From the NCBI GenBank assembly GCA_964023205.1, contig OZ026844.1, positions 33,961,326-34,025,325 on the forward strand: a DNA stretch of 64,000 nt, read 5' to 3'. This DNA comes from Lutraria lutraria (lineage: Eukaryota; Mollusca; Bivalvia; Venerida; Mactridae). Made by a program: the position numbers and the translations under genes. The notes beneath the pieces were generated by a model. That model saw only the letters and a program-made list of their open reading frames with translations, was not told the DNA's origin and made no database searches. Positions 12,230 through 24,165 of this stretch are shown one piece after another. The stretch's first letter is position 1. Each line of letters opens with the position of its first letter.

Positions 12230-12285
12230 ATAATTATTTAAATTGCCGACCGGTTTCGTCACTGACTCATCAGGGCATTAAATAT
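12230..12285 (-). ncRNA. Hammerhead ribozyme, well-formed, type I
   Basis: On the minus strand, CTGATGA (12273-12267) is followed by GTCAGTGAC, which folds as a 3-bp stem II with a triloop, then GAAA, then CCGGTC. The latter gives a 2-bp stem III with no loop and the canonical cleavage triplet GTC (cut between 12248 and 12247). Stem I pairs ATGCC upstream with GGCA downstream, then ATTTAA with TTTAAAT after a small bulge. All core bases are intact. A palindromic CCGG stem III would favour dimeric action, as described for PLE and retrozyme hammerheads. It sits between two TA tracts at a site where A2 has a TG microsatellite instead. Confidence 0.85.
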
Positions 12286-12482
12286 ATGTATATATATTTA
12301 TATATATATAGGAGCACAGAGAGCTAACACACTGTATGGATATCATATAACAAGTATTAAGGCCTAAAATGGCAACACCGACCCAAAATACCTTTATCAT
12401 ATATATACATATATAAGGATTAAGTGCAACTTCCGAAATGACGGTTTCAGCACCAAGTTGGTTTAACACTACGTATTTTTTT

Positions 12483-13688
12483 CAGGGTCACTCAAAGGGT
12501 CATGTCACATAAAAATATCCTACAAAAAAAAATCTTAAAAAAAAAAATTCATATTTATATAGACAAGGGGTGGAACTCTTGAAATACGCTATACAATTGG
12601 GTCTATCACGGCCGTGTAACCCACTATTACCACACTAAATCACATTAAATAACAAGCGTGACATCGAAATTACGATTTTGTATAATAACTGAATATAAGT
12701 TACATCTATCCTCCACAAAATATTAACCGCCTGTCATTTATTTATTAATTATGCGAAGATTTTATATTAATTGCCGAAATCTATTTCAATTGGCAGCCAT
12801 TTTGTTGTTTTGTAACGAGGCATTTCATTAGTCATTCGTGGTTCCCGTTTTACAATCATCTGACGTTCACACGGCGGGGTAAGCCGGAAACAATTTACCG
12901 CCAGAAAGCTGTCTATTAATAAACATTATAAACATTGAAGCGTGCAAATTGATAACCTTTTCAGAAAGGCAAAAATAAACGCACTGTACATCTAGCACAA
13001 AAATAACGCACGAAATTCATGATTTTTAATTTTCGGTGTTAACAAACAAATATCTGTAACCCAGTTTTGATTGCGCAAACCTGCCTCAATTAGTCTCAAG
13101 CCGGGAACAAGGGGGTATCGTCCAATCGAATCGTTTGATACAACGTCGCACAGCGAGACAAAATGGCCGATAAATAAACCTGTCGGTACGGATTTTGATA
13201 TTTAACTCGCTACTCAATCAGTAATTGACCAGTGATTGAATGTTTGTTGCAAGTTAGTATATTTTTGTGTCGGTTATAGTATGCGCCATAAATTATATGC
13301 AGGTGCTCGTCTTGTTTTGCAATTTAGCATGTATTCTTCTAGATTCCTTCGGTTACACGGTCGTGTAAAACCGCTTCTTTTTTATGCGAGTAGACGTAAT
13401 GTTAAGTCTGCTATAACTAAAATACTTCATTTGAAAAAAAAATTTTTTGGTCAGTTGAGAGGGTATATAATTGTCATCAATTGGATATATATATCAGTAG
13501 TGTGCGTCGTTTCTACATTTGAACAGAACCAATATTCTGCGAATTTTGACAAATTTTCATTTCAAGGGAGTTCCACCCCTTGTCTATATAAATATGAAAT
13601 AATTTTATAATTTTTTTTATATTTTTTTTTGTAGGATATTTTTATGTGACATGACCCTTTGGGGTCACTAAATAAAAAAAAGACCCTG
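12483..13688. mobile_element. Terminal-inverted-repeat DNA element, 1.2 kb, non-autonomous
   Basis: The left end CAGGGTCACTCAAAGGGTCA is mirrored on the right by TGACCCTTTGGGGTCACT and a final GACCCTG. The inverted arms run about 100 bp, ending near GACAAGGGGTGGAACTC (12560) and GAGTTCCACCCCTTGTC (13568). A CAGGG terminus recalls hAT elements, but I see no clean 8-bp target duplication. The 124-aa open frame at 13236-13610 resembles no transposase I know. Confidence 0.7.
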
Positions 13689-13859
13689 ACACAATAGTTT
13701 ATGATTAAAAAGTAGGGCCTATAGTTAACCTGATGTTACGAGATTCAGACGTGATCACGTAATTCTAAATAATCTTGCATAAAAAGAACTCAAGATTTAA
13801 CTTTGTTTTTTTAAAGCACACAACTAGTATTTTACGTTTTGTTTTTAAATAGCTATTCG

Positions 13860-14050
13860 AATTATTATTCGTAAGCAGCAGTTTAAACATTTAAACTGCC
13901 GCAAGTTACCCGACATGAACTTGATGTTTACGTCGCTATTGAAATCAATAGATAGATACTTTATTTCAAATTCATTAGGCCGGAGGCCTATGTGAACATA
14001 TATACAACATATATTGACATACATTACAATAGACGTAATAGAAGGCAACT
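13860..14050 (+). repeat. Retroelement fragment, possibly PLE-related
   Basis: GTTACCCGACATGAACTTGA (13903) resembles ATTACCCGACTTTAACTCGA in the PLE at 900. It is followed by AGATACTTTATTTCAAATTC, a 3'-tail-like motif. Assignment is weak. Confidence 0.3.
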
Positions 14051-14126
14051 GGTCAATATTAACAAGGGAACATTGTTGTAGTCGTTAATAACAATATTAT
14101 AGACAATATACATATTTAATGGTACA

Positions 14127-14128
14127 GT

Positions 14129-14159
<31 letters not shown>

Positions 14160-14169
14160 GGGGGGGGGG
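14127..14169. repeat. (GA)n followed by a G20 run
   Basis: Eleven GA units run into about 21 consecutive G residues. Confidence 0.95.
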
Positions 14170-14519
14170 TCGAAAGTACATTTTCTGGTTCTTGAATCAA
14201 TATAATTACAAAAAATCGTCCTGAAATATCGAGATAACGTTAAAAAGGCACAAAGCACATACATCGATTGTAGTTCATTGCAAATGCATGCATACATGTT
14301 AAGAAATTACTGACCCATCTAACGAAAACCGAAACTATTCTTACGGAACATGATATTATAGATAGTTTATAGATAGTTTATTTACAAAAAGGCATATTTG
14401 CCTATTAACATATATCCACTACAAACATGTATAGAACATTTATATGATAATAAAATAATGTATGCAAAACAGCAACACAGACGCGCTATATCACTTATTT
14501 ACATACATGACTCTTTTCA

Positions 14520-14740
14520 TTTGGTTACGTGTAAATGCTTTGAAATATATTTATATCCAACACACGTAATTGAGGAAATATACCGGATACATCGATATTA
14601 TATAATCACACTATTTAGTTTTAACTTTTATGCTCTTTTAACCAAGCTGTTATGGAGTCCAACGAAGGTAGATAGGTATACGATTACAAAGGAAGGTGAT
14701 TTTGATATTGATAAAATCACCTTCTAAAAATCGTCACATT
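14520..14740. repeat. Dispersed repeat R, copy 2
   Basis: Shares GAAATATATTTATATCCAAC, ACGTAATTGAGGAAATATAC and ACCAAGCTGTTATGGAG with the copies at 2100, 30260 and 46330. It ends in GATAAAATCACCTTC, as at 2278. Confidence 0.6.
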
Positions 14741-15009
14741 TACTGAAACGTTCAAGAATTATGATTCTGTGATCTTTGCCCTGTAATTGTTTGAGCAGAC
14801 GTTTCATTGGTTTAACCATTCAGAATCAAAGTGGAAATGTATGACGGAGTTGAAGATTTTGCTAATAGCATGTGAGTTGACTGACATTCCCGGATTGTTC
14901 TTTTGCGCTGAATAAGTGTATTTTAATGATATTTTATGATTAGACAAAATTAAGGACAGATAACTCCATAGTCTTCAGCCTTTGACAGAGTTAAAACCCT
15001 TTATGTATA

Positions 15010-15245
15010 ACTTTAAATGCTGAAATACTAGAATTACAATTACATAAATATGGTGCCTTTTTATACTAGAATTATATAAATAATTATGTTCCTTGATTTG
15101 GACTGGAATTGTATAAATATGGTGCCTGTTTCAGACTAGAATTATGTTTGTATAAATATGGTGCCTGATTTAAACTAGAATTATATAAACATAGTACCTG
15201 TTTTAAACTAGAATTATATAAATATGGTGCATGTTTTAGACTTGA
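15010..15245. repeat. Minisatellite, ~34-bp unit
   Basis: About six imperfect units of ACTAGAATTATATAAATATG plus GTGCCTGTTTTA. The corresponding array beside B2 is at 30735-30945. It lies just downstream of the B1 stop codon. The 90-aa minus-strand frame here is repeat-encoded. Confidence 0.85.
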
Positions 15246-15452
15246 ACAGGAACATTTTGTTGTGGATTGCATTACTAAAAAATACGAAGGCCCAATCAAC
15301 GAGCGAGAAGTGGCGTGTTTACAACGTGAAAGACATTCATATAGTACAGGTTCCACTTTAAAAGAAATTTATGAACTTAGAAATACAAAACACTCATTCA
15401 TAGCCTTGGATTTGTCTTTTGTAACCTATTCATAACTAAATAGAAAATGTAC

Positions 15453-18400
15453 TTATACGCCAACAAATTCAATCTTACGCAAGAGTACCCCTGAATCACA
15501 CTGGAATAGCAATTCTCTGGCATTTTCTGGGGAGGTACGATGACTGTATTCAGTCGTCACATTACCATCAAATAATACCTGAAATATGACAACAAAGTAT
15601 TAAAAGATAATCGGTACCGTACATGTACATTTAATCCAGCTTGTTCTAGGTGATTCAAGGTGCTATTTAATTAGTATCTAGATTTATTGTTTAACTTTTC
15701 ATTAAACCACTATCAAATGAGATAAAATCTTAAACCGACTATCCCTCCAATTCTTAGCACTAATATTGAATAGGCATTGCATGTGCTCTACCATATTAGT
15801 GGTTGGCTGTTTTTTCTGCCACGTTTTCAAGCAGCGATCACGTAATTCATCAAATTAGAAGACAGTTCTAGTTGCAGTCAATTTCCGGCATTATTAATAC
15901 TTTTGCGATAAAAATAAACTCATAATCAAGATTTCTGCTAAGAAACGGTCCGAAAATAGTGTTAGTGTTGAGGTAGGGTTAATGTTGAAGTGTCACTAAA
16001 AGAGGCTTTAATATACCTGTATGTCGTCGGTCAGAGCTTTAATTGTGATAATATGTGGTGATGGTCTGGCTGCGAAAGAGTACGGGTATGAACCGTAATT
16101 CTTCCATCCCCCATCGTAGGATTTTATTACCACGTCGCTTGGAACTAAAACAATAAATGCGACAACAGATTATAATTTAGCCCACACGAAAATAATTGAT
16201 ACAGCTTGCACTCGGGCTTCATGAAGTGGTTTACTTTTAAGTGTCCGCCAATAGGAGGCAAATTGCTGTGTTGAGTACAAACTGATACAAAATGCAAAAG
16301 ATTTTTTTCTTGCTCTGATGATTAAAGGAAAACCATGCATTTACATATGTATCATGTGTGTCTGAACACAGCAAGGGCACAGCGGTTTTGACAAACTTTG
16401 TCTAAGGATCCACACTGGGCCCAAAAGAAGTAAATGGTATTTCTTGGCAGCCAATTAGTTAACGGTGATCTTTACCCTATTATCCCAGAATGCAATCGCA
16501 AGCTTGGTGTCTATGTAAGTCACCTACACACACATTTTCATCACATTACCTCAATGCAAACTGAAGTTATTGAGCAGAAACTGATTTTCTATTTTTAGAA
16601 ACAGTGACACTGACCGCACAGACCCAAAGTACAATCCCACACTCGCTTTCCATGCAAAGATGCTACAAACCAAGTTCGGTAAAGATTGGCCAAGTTAATC
16701 CAAACAAAGGTTATTGACCGGAAGCTCCTGACTGTTACTCTTTATTTTTTATTAAGTAACAGTGACCTTGACTCTAAGATAATACATTTGAAGATATTCA
16801 TATAGAAATATGCGTAAAATCGAGTGACATCTTAGTCAGAGTCATGAAATGAACCAGTTTTGTAAAAGTCCACTATGCAATGTTGCATGTCAAATATCTA
16901 AGCAGGATTATTTTAACGATTTTTTAAAATATTTTCCTATGTACAATCAAGTGACCACCGGGGCAGGGTCAATTTCTTCCCGGGGGTCATGATATGACCC
17001 AGTTAGGTAAAGGTCTACTAACCAATGCTAATTGTCATATATCTAAGCTCTATAATTATATTCTGGTTTATTTTTAGATATCTTTTTTTTCAATATTCCT
17101 CCCAGTGTACAATCAAGTGTCCCCCCAGGACAGGGCCAATTTTACCCCGGGGTCATGCCATGAACTAGTTTGGTAGTGGTCAACTAAGCATTGTTATAAG
17201 TGAAATATCTAAGCTCTTAACCTTCCAGTCTAATTTATGACCTGAATGTTCATAGCAGATGTCCACTAGACAATGCTACACACTACATATCTAAGCTCTC
17301 GACCTTCTTGCTATTGAGCAGGAAGATTTTTGAAAATTTTCCTTAAAATCAACTGACCCCATGATCAGGCTAAATATTGACCCCAGAGCCATGATTTGAA
17401 CAAATTTGATAGAGATCCACTAGACAATGTCGTACATTTTCCTATAATAGCCTATGAAAATAAACTGACCCACCGAAACCGGGGCGACATTGACCCTGGG
17501 GCAATGAATTGAACAATCTTGGTAGAGCTAGGTCCTACAGGCAATGCTGCAGTCAACATATCTAAGCTCTTGGTCAACTTTTTTTATAATTACCTATAGA
17601 AACCTATATAAATCAAGTGAACCCCGGGCCGGGTCAAATTCAAGTTTTCAACCCTGTGGACATTATTTGATGAGTCTTGGTAGAGGTCCACTAGGCAATG
17701 CTACACACCAAATATCAAAAGCTCTAGGTCCTCTGGTTTTTGAGAAGAAGATTTGAAAAGATTCTTAAAAGAATCCTCATGGTTACCATGGCAACCATAG
17801 TTCTGCATGGAATGAAATCTTTTAACTAGTTTGGTAGAGCTTCATGCAAGGAACATCCCTGTGAAGTTTTGTTGAAATTGGCTTAAGAAGGAGATGTTAT
17901 TTAAAGCAATTGTTGACGCATGGACGGTATGAAAGGACGACCGACATAACGCAATTACAGTAAACCACCTTGAGCGATTCGTGCTCAGGTGAGCTAAAAT
18001 GTACTGTTCCTTAAAGGCCTTACAAAACGTATATGGTTGCAGGGAAATTTTTGGGTAGGTCGTGTTACCAGAAACAAATACTTTTTTACGCCTAACCAGA
18101 TGTTTTCAGCTTAGGCCGTTTTTCAGCAGTGTTTCATTTATAATGGACGGCCGGCTCACATAACCAGTTTTCCTGGACTGTATTTTAACCAGTACTTAAC
18201 GTATCGGCATAGGTTGAAATCGCTTAAATAACGTAAAATGATATTTTACGTTATTTACAAAGATTGAATATCATACTTTAACACCAAACAACAAAAAGTT
18301 TTAACCGAACGCAAAAAAATGGTGTTTTATTGCGATAAATACTACACCCCTTTATCGACTTTTCCTTATCAGCATTAAAAATCAATAACGTAATGCGCAT

Positions 18401-21400
18401 TGTATTGGTACGATGTGATACTATTAATTCATTAATGACAAAAAAATGTTATGAAATCTCTTACTAGACATCAAACATCGGCTTGGTTGAATTATTGAAC
18501 CGTAAACATTAGCGATATTGATAGGCTATCAAAATTGAAAGGGGTGCGTCAAATTTGTTGATTCCATGAGACGATAATGATCCGACACTTCAATTATTGT
18601 TAATTGCTCAGCTTAAAAAACACAGTAGATGTCATTTTCGAATTCACATTGCCGTCTTATTTGATGACGGATTTCAAAGCGGTTTTCGGTATTTTGTAGC
18701 GGAAATGTTAATCTAGGAAACAATGCCTCAGAATGTTGATACTTGTTTTCATTTTTTATCTATGACGTATTACGTAATAAACAGCGGGGTTTTGGATACG
18801 GAAGTCAAGTATCTAACGAACCGAGGACATTATCAAGAAACTGAGGCGCGGTTCTCTGCAATATACATTTATAGTGATTTTAAGGCTATTTGTTGTAATA
18901 TATTCCTAAATACAGAGTAGTTATCGTTGTTCAAAAAATCGAAAATTACGTGCGACATTGGTTTATAGAAGACCAAGCAAATGTAATATTTGTTTCAAAT
19001 TACTTGCAATGCACTTTATACAGTGGGTTTATTTAAATATATACATGTAATTATGGTTTAGTTTTTAAATCTATAAATTGATGAAACTTGATTTGACCTC
19101 ACATCCACGCCAGATACCTTAATTACCCTAGGCTTTCACAACAAACCGGAAACTTCTCCACATATGGAGGGAGATAGATTTTTGGTCAAATTTTCAAAGA
19201 AGGGTATAATGACCTTACATGACCGCGATTGGAACCTGGATCGATTGGTTACAAGTCCAGTTAACCGAATGTACATTAAATTCATATCATCACACAGCCT
19301 TCAATCAAGCGTGACGTAAGAATGAACTTCCGAAGTTAAAAGCATGTTCTTAGTATTACATACCTCTCGTTGAGCGAAATAAAATTTGAAACAACACGAC
19401 TTCCGGATCATCATCGGAACTTTCTTCAAACACGTCCTTTAGGTTAATCTTGCAGGAACTATGAGTAGGTCAACAATAAATTGTATGAATAAATCGAAAT
19501 TATATAAATAGAAATATATAAAGTATAAAACTTACATACTAAGATTCCTTTGAACTGAGTAAAGATGGGTGCTTATAACCAGATGGTCTGAATATTGCAG
19601 ATTTTATTATATGTACATTTTTATGTTCCATTATATATCAAACTTTACTTTCCTCTTATATGGCAGATTAAATAACTACCAGAAAATATTTTGATATGTA
19701 GCTGCATTTTTCATAAAACAAATACAAGACGATTTTGCGACCTATGGTATGGCGTACCTAATTCAGTGATGGGAATACGGAAGAAGAATCAAGTTTTAAG
19801 TAAACCATTATATTCTTCTCATTGCTAACGGTGTATCACTTACCCAAAATTATCCAATGTGAATTCTATGTGCATGCTGATGTAGGAACCAGCACGGAAC
19901 GTTATTGGGAGTTTCATTCCACCACCGAAAACCAGCTGAAATATTTTTTTACAATATAGCAATGAACCATTTACAATGCATTTGCATTGTGTTACTTTTT
20001 CTTTTTAGCCTGCTAGCATAACCCCAATAGTCTTTAGACTCAACAGACTGTGTACGTGAGTTCGATACTTTGGTATGGCGCATATGATCAGAAACCATTT
20101 GTTTGAAACCATGATGTCAAAGGGCATTGGTCCAACACATATATTTTGAGTGACTTGGGTGCAATCGTTAATATTTGCGACGAACAAGGACCATATAAGC
20201 CCAAACACCTAGAGCAATTGAGAGGATTACTATACTTATGTTACATAATATATTATATATGAAACACCCTAAGTATAAAGTGAGCGTAAAACCCGAAATG
20301 TCTAAATAGTGTTTCTTATTTTAATAATCAGTATCACTATATTTTCTTGAAACTCTCATTATCCCAAAAGTACACTTGATATTGACATTTGCATACAGCA
20401 TAACTCATGTTAGAATCAGGCCAAGATATCATGACAAGGTGTGGTGAAGACCCAATCTAAACTGTGACATTTAGAATGTAAACAAGGTTTACCTGTAATC
20501 TGACCCGGTGATTTTTTTTATCTACGATGACCCATGTTCGAACGTGTACAAGATATCATTTAGACAAACATTTTGACAAGGTAAGATGAAGATCAAATCA
20601 AAACTGTGACCTCTAAAATGTTACTAGTATCAAGCTTTTAATTTGATTTGACCTATTGATCTAATTTTGACCCCAAATGAGACATGATCGCACTTGTGCA
20701 AGATGAGATAAACATTCTGAAAAAAAACTTCGGCTATTGACTGTTCCTAAATGCTCTCCTTGGAGAACTACGTATTCATGTGACCTAAGATTCCTCAGAA
20801 GGCATTATTTTACTTTATGTCACTCGTAAGCACTCATCCATATTATAAGAATTTAACATACAAAATTAATGTTTCAGTCAACTGGCGACAAAAATAGATA
20901 ATCCTATGAGTTAATGTTCTGGCGTTGCCTTTGTCATTGCTGGGTAAAAAACAATTGAAAGAGAATCATTGATAATTGGACTAACCACAGGAATATAAAG
21001 GATAAGTATCGTTGATAACTTTTACGCACAATTTAGTGGTGCTTAGTATTAACATTAGATAATTAAATATTTAACTCAATTAAACTGACTAATTGCGAAT
21101 AATAATTTACATGGAAATTATGTGAACAGTCTGGTCATGGTTATGTACGTAATTAAAGTGGATTCTTCCGATCCATCTATTTGAGAGGTTTTATGGTAGA
21201 TAAAAGCCTCTGGACCCCTCTATTTGAGATATTTTAGTACCCCTCTATTTGAGAGGTTTTATGGTAAATTGAAACCTCCGGATCTCTCTATTTGAGAGGT
21301 TCTATGGTAAATTAAAACCTCCGGACCCCTCTATTTGAGAGGTTCTATGGTAAATTAAAGCCTCCGGATCCCTCTATTTGAGAGGTTCTATGGTAAATTA

Positions 21401-22082
21401 AAACCTCCGGACCCCCTCTATTTGAGAAGTATGACCGTATATAGAAAGGAGAAATAAGACTGCGATATACATGTACATAGAATGTTCATTTTTTTAAATT
21501 AAATATCTTATCATCTTACGGTATAAATTGACAGAATGTATGCCTTGTTAGTACTGAACAGTCATCCCGATATTAAGACCCATTTATCATCCCAAATGTG
21601 GTCTTTTTACAGAAGTAGTTATGTATGTGTACATTTAAACCTGTGAACATGGCCACTCTTGGGAAAGACAAAATGTGGTATTTAATCATAGGGTGGCCTT
21701 TTATCGAAGGCAGCCGTAAACACAGGTTTGACATTATCTCAGAAGTATTAAACAGTTTTCTTTTAATTTCTACTATGTGATTCATAATTTTATATTCTTA
21801 CCGGAGTTTCGTAGATTTGAACAACACGTCGTTTCTCATAATAGGTTGATCCAGTTGTATAATACGGAGATGATCCCCATGTCCATTTAAATTCGTGCAC
21901 ACGTTCGATTCGTCCACCGCTACAGCCAAATAATCAGCACTTCTTCCCGCGATACTGGAGCACGCGATATTCGCTTCCCCCTCACCAAAGACTTTGGCAA
22001 ATTCTGTCATCACTATCACCCCATTTACAAACTTCATAATTAATAAAAGCATATAAAATTCGAGTTCCCTTTGCCAATACAT
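15453..22082 (-). CDS. Secreted galectin-like protein, copy B1 (5 exons, frameshift in exon 1)
   Basis: Exons on the minus strand: 22082-21802, 19935-19844, 19458-19364, 16144-16017, 15578-15453. Phases 0/2/1/0 agree with B2. Exon 1 gives MYWQRELEFYMLLLIMKFVN, a signal-peptide-like start. Exons 2-5 read like a galectin beta-sandwich: LPITFRAGSYISMHIEF, EVVLFQILFRSTR, VVIKSYDGGW, then QVLFDGNVTTEYSHR and LLRKIEFVGV before the stop. In galectins the corresponding places hold H-N-R, the invariant W and an E-R pair; here only the Trp is clearly kept, so classical galactose binding is doubtful. Compared with B2, one base is missing at about 21886 (minus AAATGGAC against AAATTGGAC). This shifts the frame before the exon end and removes the WTWG segment. 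It is either a young pseudogene or a sequence error. The 1.4-kb and 3.2-kb introns are filled with repeats. Confidence 0.72.
16230..17997. repeat. ~164-bp tandem repeat array with Helitron-like end, in B1 intron 3
   Basis: Diverged units contain GGTCCACTAGACAATGCTAC, ATATCTAAGCTC, a TTTTCCTAT stretch, AATCAAGTGACC, then CCCCGGGGTCATG and TGAACAANTTGGTAGAG. The array ends CACCTTGAGC..GCTCAGGTG (17966-17991), a perfect stem apart from one bulge, followed by AGCTAA. A hairpin plus CTRR is the hallmark of a Helitron 3' end. Arrays with such cores and ends are known in bivalves (pearl/DINE-1-like elements). Confidence 0.7.
18150..19238. mobile_element. 1.1-kb insertion in B1 intron 3
   Basis: B2 reads continuously across this place (33677-33690), so the block is an insertion in B1 or a deletion in B2. 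It contains a perfect palindrome at 18233-18265, arms TAAATAACGTAAAAT around GAT. The 65-aa frame at 18723-18920 matches nothing I know. No terminal repeats were recognised. Confidence 0.5.
20400..20720. repeat. ~140-bp repeat units in B1 intron 1
   Basis: Two or more units with CCAAGATATCAT, AAAACTGTGACCTCTAAAAT and GATTTGACCTATTGATC. This is a dispersed tandem type frequent in bivalve genomes. The B2 intron has a shorter version at 34840-34985. Confidence 0.6.
21180..21430. repeat. Minisatellite, ~43-bp unit, in B1 intron 1
   Basis: Five to six units of CCCCTCTATTTGAGAGGTT plus TTATGGTAAATTAAAACCTC. Each unit is itself partly palindromic (CCTC..GAGG). B2 has only one to two units at 36098-36150, so the array expanded or contracted after duplication. 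Confidence 0.9.
21632..21732. mobile_element. pogo-like MITE, degenerate, in B1 intron 1
   Basis: AAACCTGTGAACATGGCCA on the left and CACAGGTTTGACA on the right are inverted ends of the same family as 5279-5456. Orthologous remains are at about 36196-36285 in B2. Confidence 0.6.
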
Positions 22083-22190
22083 TGTCACAATTAACTCGTA
22101 TTTTGTGTAAAGTGAAAAATTCACCACAACAAATCTTAGTGATTGTTAACTAGGAACTGTTCGCGGCATAATTGCTGTCGACATTGTAGG

Positions 22191-22200
22191 CCCCGCCCAC
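22191..22200. promoter_or_regulatory. GC-box-like motif upstream of B1
   Basis: CCCCGCCCAC lies about 110 bp before the B1 start codon, in a stretch kept in B2 (36742-36752, CGCCGCCCAC). The surrounding word GTAGGCCCCGCCCACTGCG also resembles part of the 71-bp repeat at 38255-38522. No TATA box was seen. Confidence 0.35.
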
Positions 22201-22299
22201 TGCGTTAAAAAGCATCGTGTGGAAAACATCTTGTCGCGGGTGAACAGACTGGAATCAGCTTGATAGAATACAACCATAATCATGTCGTATTTATGAGAG

Positions 22300-23290
22300 A
22301 CAGTAGTTGAATTTGTTAATGTATATATTTGTTAACATTAGAATAAGAGTTTTATTACAATTACGATTTAGGTATCAAAACAAATGTCTGCATACAAAAC
22401 AGTTATACCTGGGATATACGTACAGATATAGTGTTAATTTAAAATCAAAAGTTAATTGTTCGAAAGTAAAGCATACATTTCATTTTAATCAGAGAGATCA
22501 TTTCAAAAAAATTGTCGCTAAATCTTAGGACTGAAGATATCAAACTTTCGTCTATCCTAGTACATTTCGATTTAAAATATGTTTAAAAAAATAAACAACA
22601 ACTATTTTCACCTGAATTTATTATTTTGATTTGAGTTAAATCACATAATAAACAACAACAAAAAACACGAATAGTTAACGATAGGTGCATGCAAATAGGA
22701 CTTTCCTCCGAGGAGTAATCCCAGGGTCTAAGCTATTCCTGCAATAAAGTTTGTCCCGACAGATAATTATGTAATTTAAAAATTTCGCTAGAAGTTGATA
22801 AAACTTACATTGAACCCGTGCAGCACGTGTATGATATCTGTGTATCAATAAACGAACCAATTGGATAGCAAAACCCAACATTACCAAATTATAACATGTA
22901 TTTCTATTGAAAATGTAAAATGAATCATTTATAAATCATTCACAACGAGCTTTTTCTGAATTGTGTAATTTTGGAATTTGTATATTAAGTTAAACATAGA
23001 AAAGGGAGAGTACTTGTTAGTAATGTTACCTCCCTTTATGATATAAAGTCAGTTATAATTGACATGACCCGGTCGAACATTTCAAAATACTGTATTGTTG
23101 AATCTTAATATTGAACGAATTTATATTTGAACGTCACAATTTATAAAGATCGGGTACCTCTAACTTTTGTTCATATTCACTAAAAGGGTGTATCAGAATC
23201 TGTTATAATTCTTAAGTCCTTTCCAAATATATTGTTGTATCTTATTTGTGGTTTACAGTATAAGAATAAACATCAGTTTGACACAAGTGA
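22300..23290. other. Duplicated 5' flank of B1, noncoding
   Basis: Alignable with 36880-37600 upstream of B2, with many indels. No gene seen. Confidence 0.6.
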
Positions 23291-23329
23291 TTGTTGTGCA
23301 GTTGCAAGCAACTAGTAACTGAAAAATTG

Positions 23330-23520
23330 CCAAAACTCATCTTACAAAAGATGCCAACATTAGGTCATCGTTGGCTCACCGTTGGACCAATGGCCTATTT
23401 TCAACATTCATTGTACAAACTTCATATTCTTTGTTGTCTAACCATTTGTCCAAAATGGTTCACCAAGAACTGACATGGCTGTTAAACTGCAATCTGCACT
23501 CCATAGTTTGATTCATAATT
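23330..23520. repeat. TTGG(G)CCAA-type repeat unit, one copy
   Basis: ATGCCAACATTAGGTCATCG, GACCAATGGCCTATTTTCAA and CATATTCTTTGTTGTCTAAC match units of the longer array at 37795-38190. Confidence 0.7.
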
Positions 23521-23739
23521 GATATTTGCAACATACTAGATATTTTGACAGGCAGACAGACAGCTAGACGACCAGTTCTTTTCATGCGTTATTTCTCCAT
23601 GGAATTAAGTTTACATTATAAAAGGAAAAGAACATATAATATCGTAAACAATTTATTGGTGCAGTGCAAATAAAATTCAGTGTCTCTAGACTAAATTGTC
23701 CTATAGTTAAAAAAAGTATTGTCTCTAGACTAAATTGTC

Positions 23740-23822
23740 TTACAGACACTAGAAAATTCCTATCGCTTTTGTGAGCTCCTTCCTCTGTGTTTACACGTTT
23801 ATACAAGCACCTAAGAGGTTAA
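23740..23822. repeat. 71-bp repeat unit, single copy
   Basis: CCTCTGTGTTTACACGTTTA and CAAGCACCTAAGAGGTTA match the tandem units at 37620-38522. Confidence 0.6.
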
Positions 23823-23869
23823 AAAAACTTACTAAGTTGACAAATTTAATTCCCTTAATGTCTTACAAT

Positions 23870-24100
23870 GTAAGAATAATGTAGAACATGGAATGTTAAT
23901 TGTCTTAGTAATTAAACATGACCTCCTCAAGGTTTTGACGGACATACTTGTCCAGCGCTGCGTTCCACGAGTCATTCGTTATTTAGAACAAGTAGCGCAA
24001 TCATTATACATCCATTGATTCTATCATATCTAAATGCCTAGTACAAATCGAAACAGCAATTAGTATGCATGGTAATTGTTTTTTAATAAAAAGGAACATA
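23870..24100. repeat. Inverted homologue of 40690-40980
   Basis: GTTCCACGAGTCATTCGTTA, CCTCCTCAAGG and ATTAGTATGCATGGTAAT occur in the same order on the opposite strand at 40980-40690. A ~75-bp stretch between the first two is shorter here. Nature unknown. Confidence 0.7.
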
Positions 24101-24165
24101 TTATTATCACAATCAATCACAAACTCAAAGAAAAGATATCTAATAAATTACTAACATCGACGTAA

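Noticed and set aside
15084..15356. 90-aa minus-strand repeat protein
   Set aside because: The frame lies in a 34-bp minisatellite and is not open in the orthologous array near B2.
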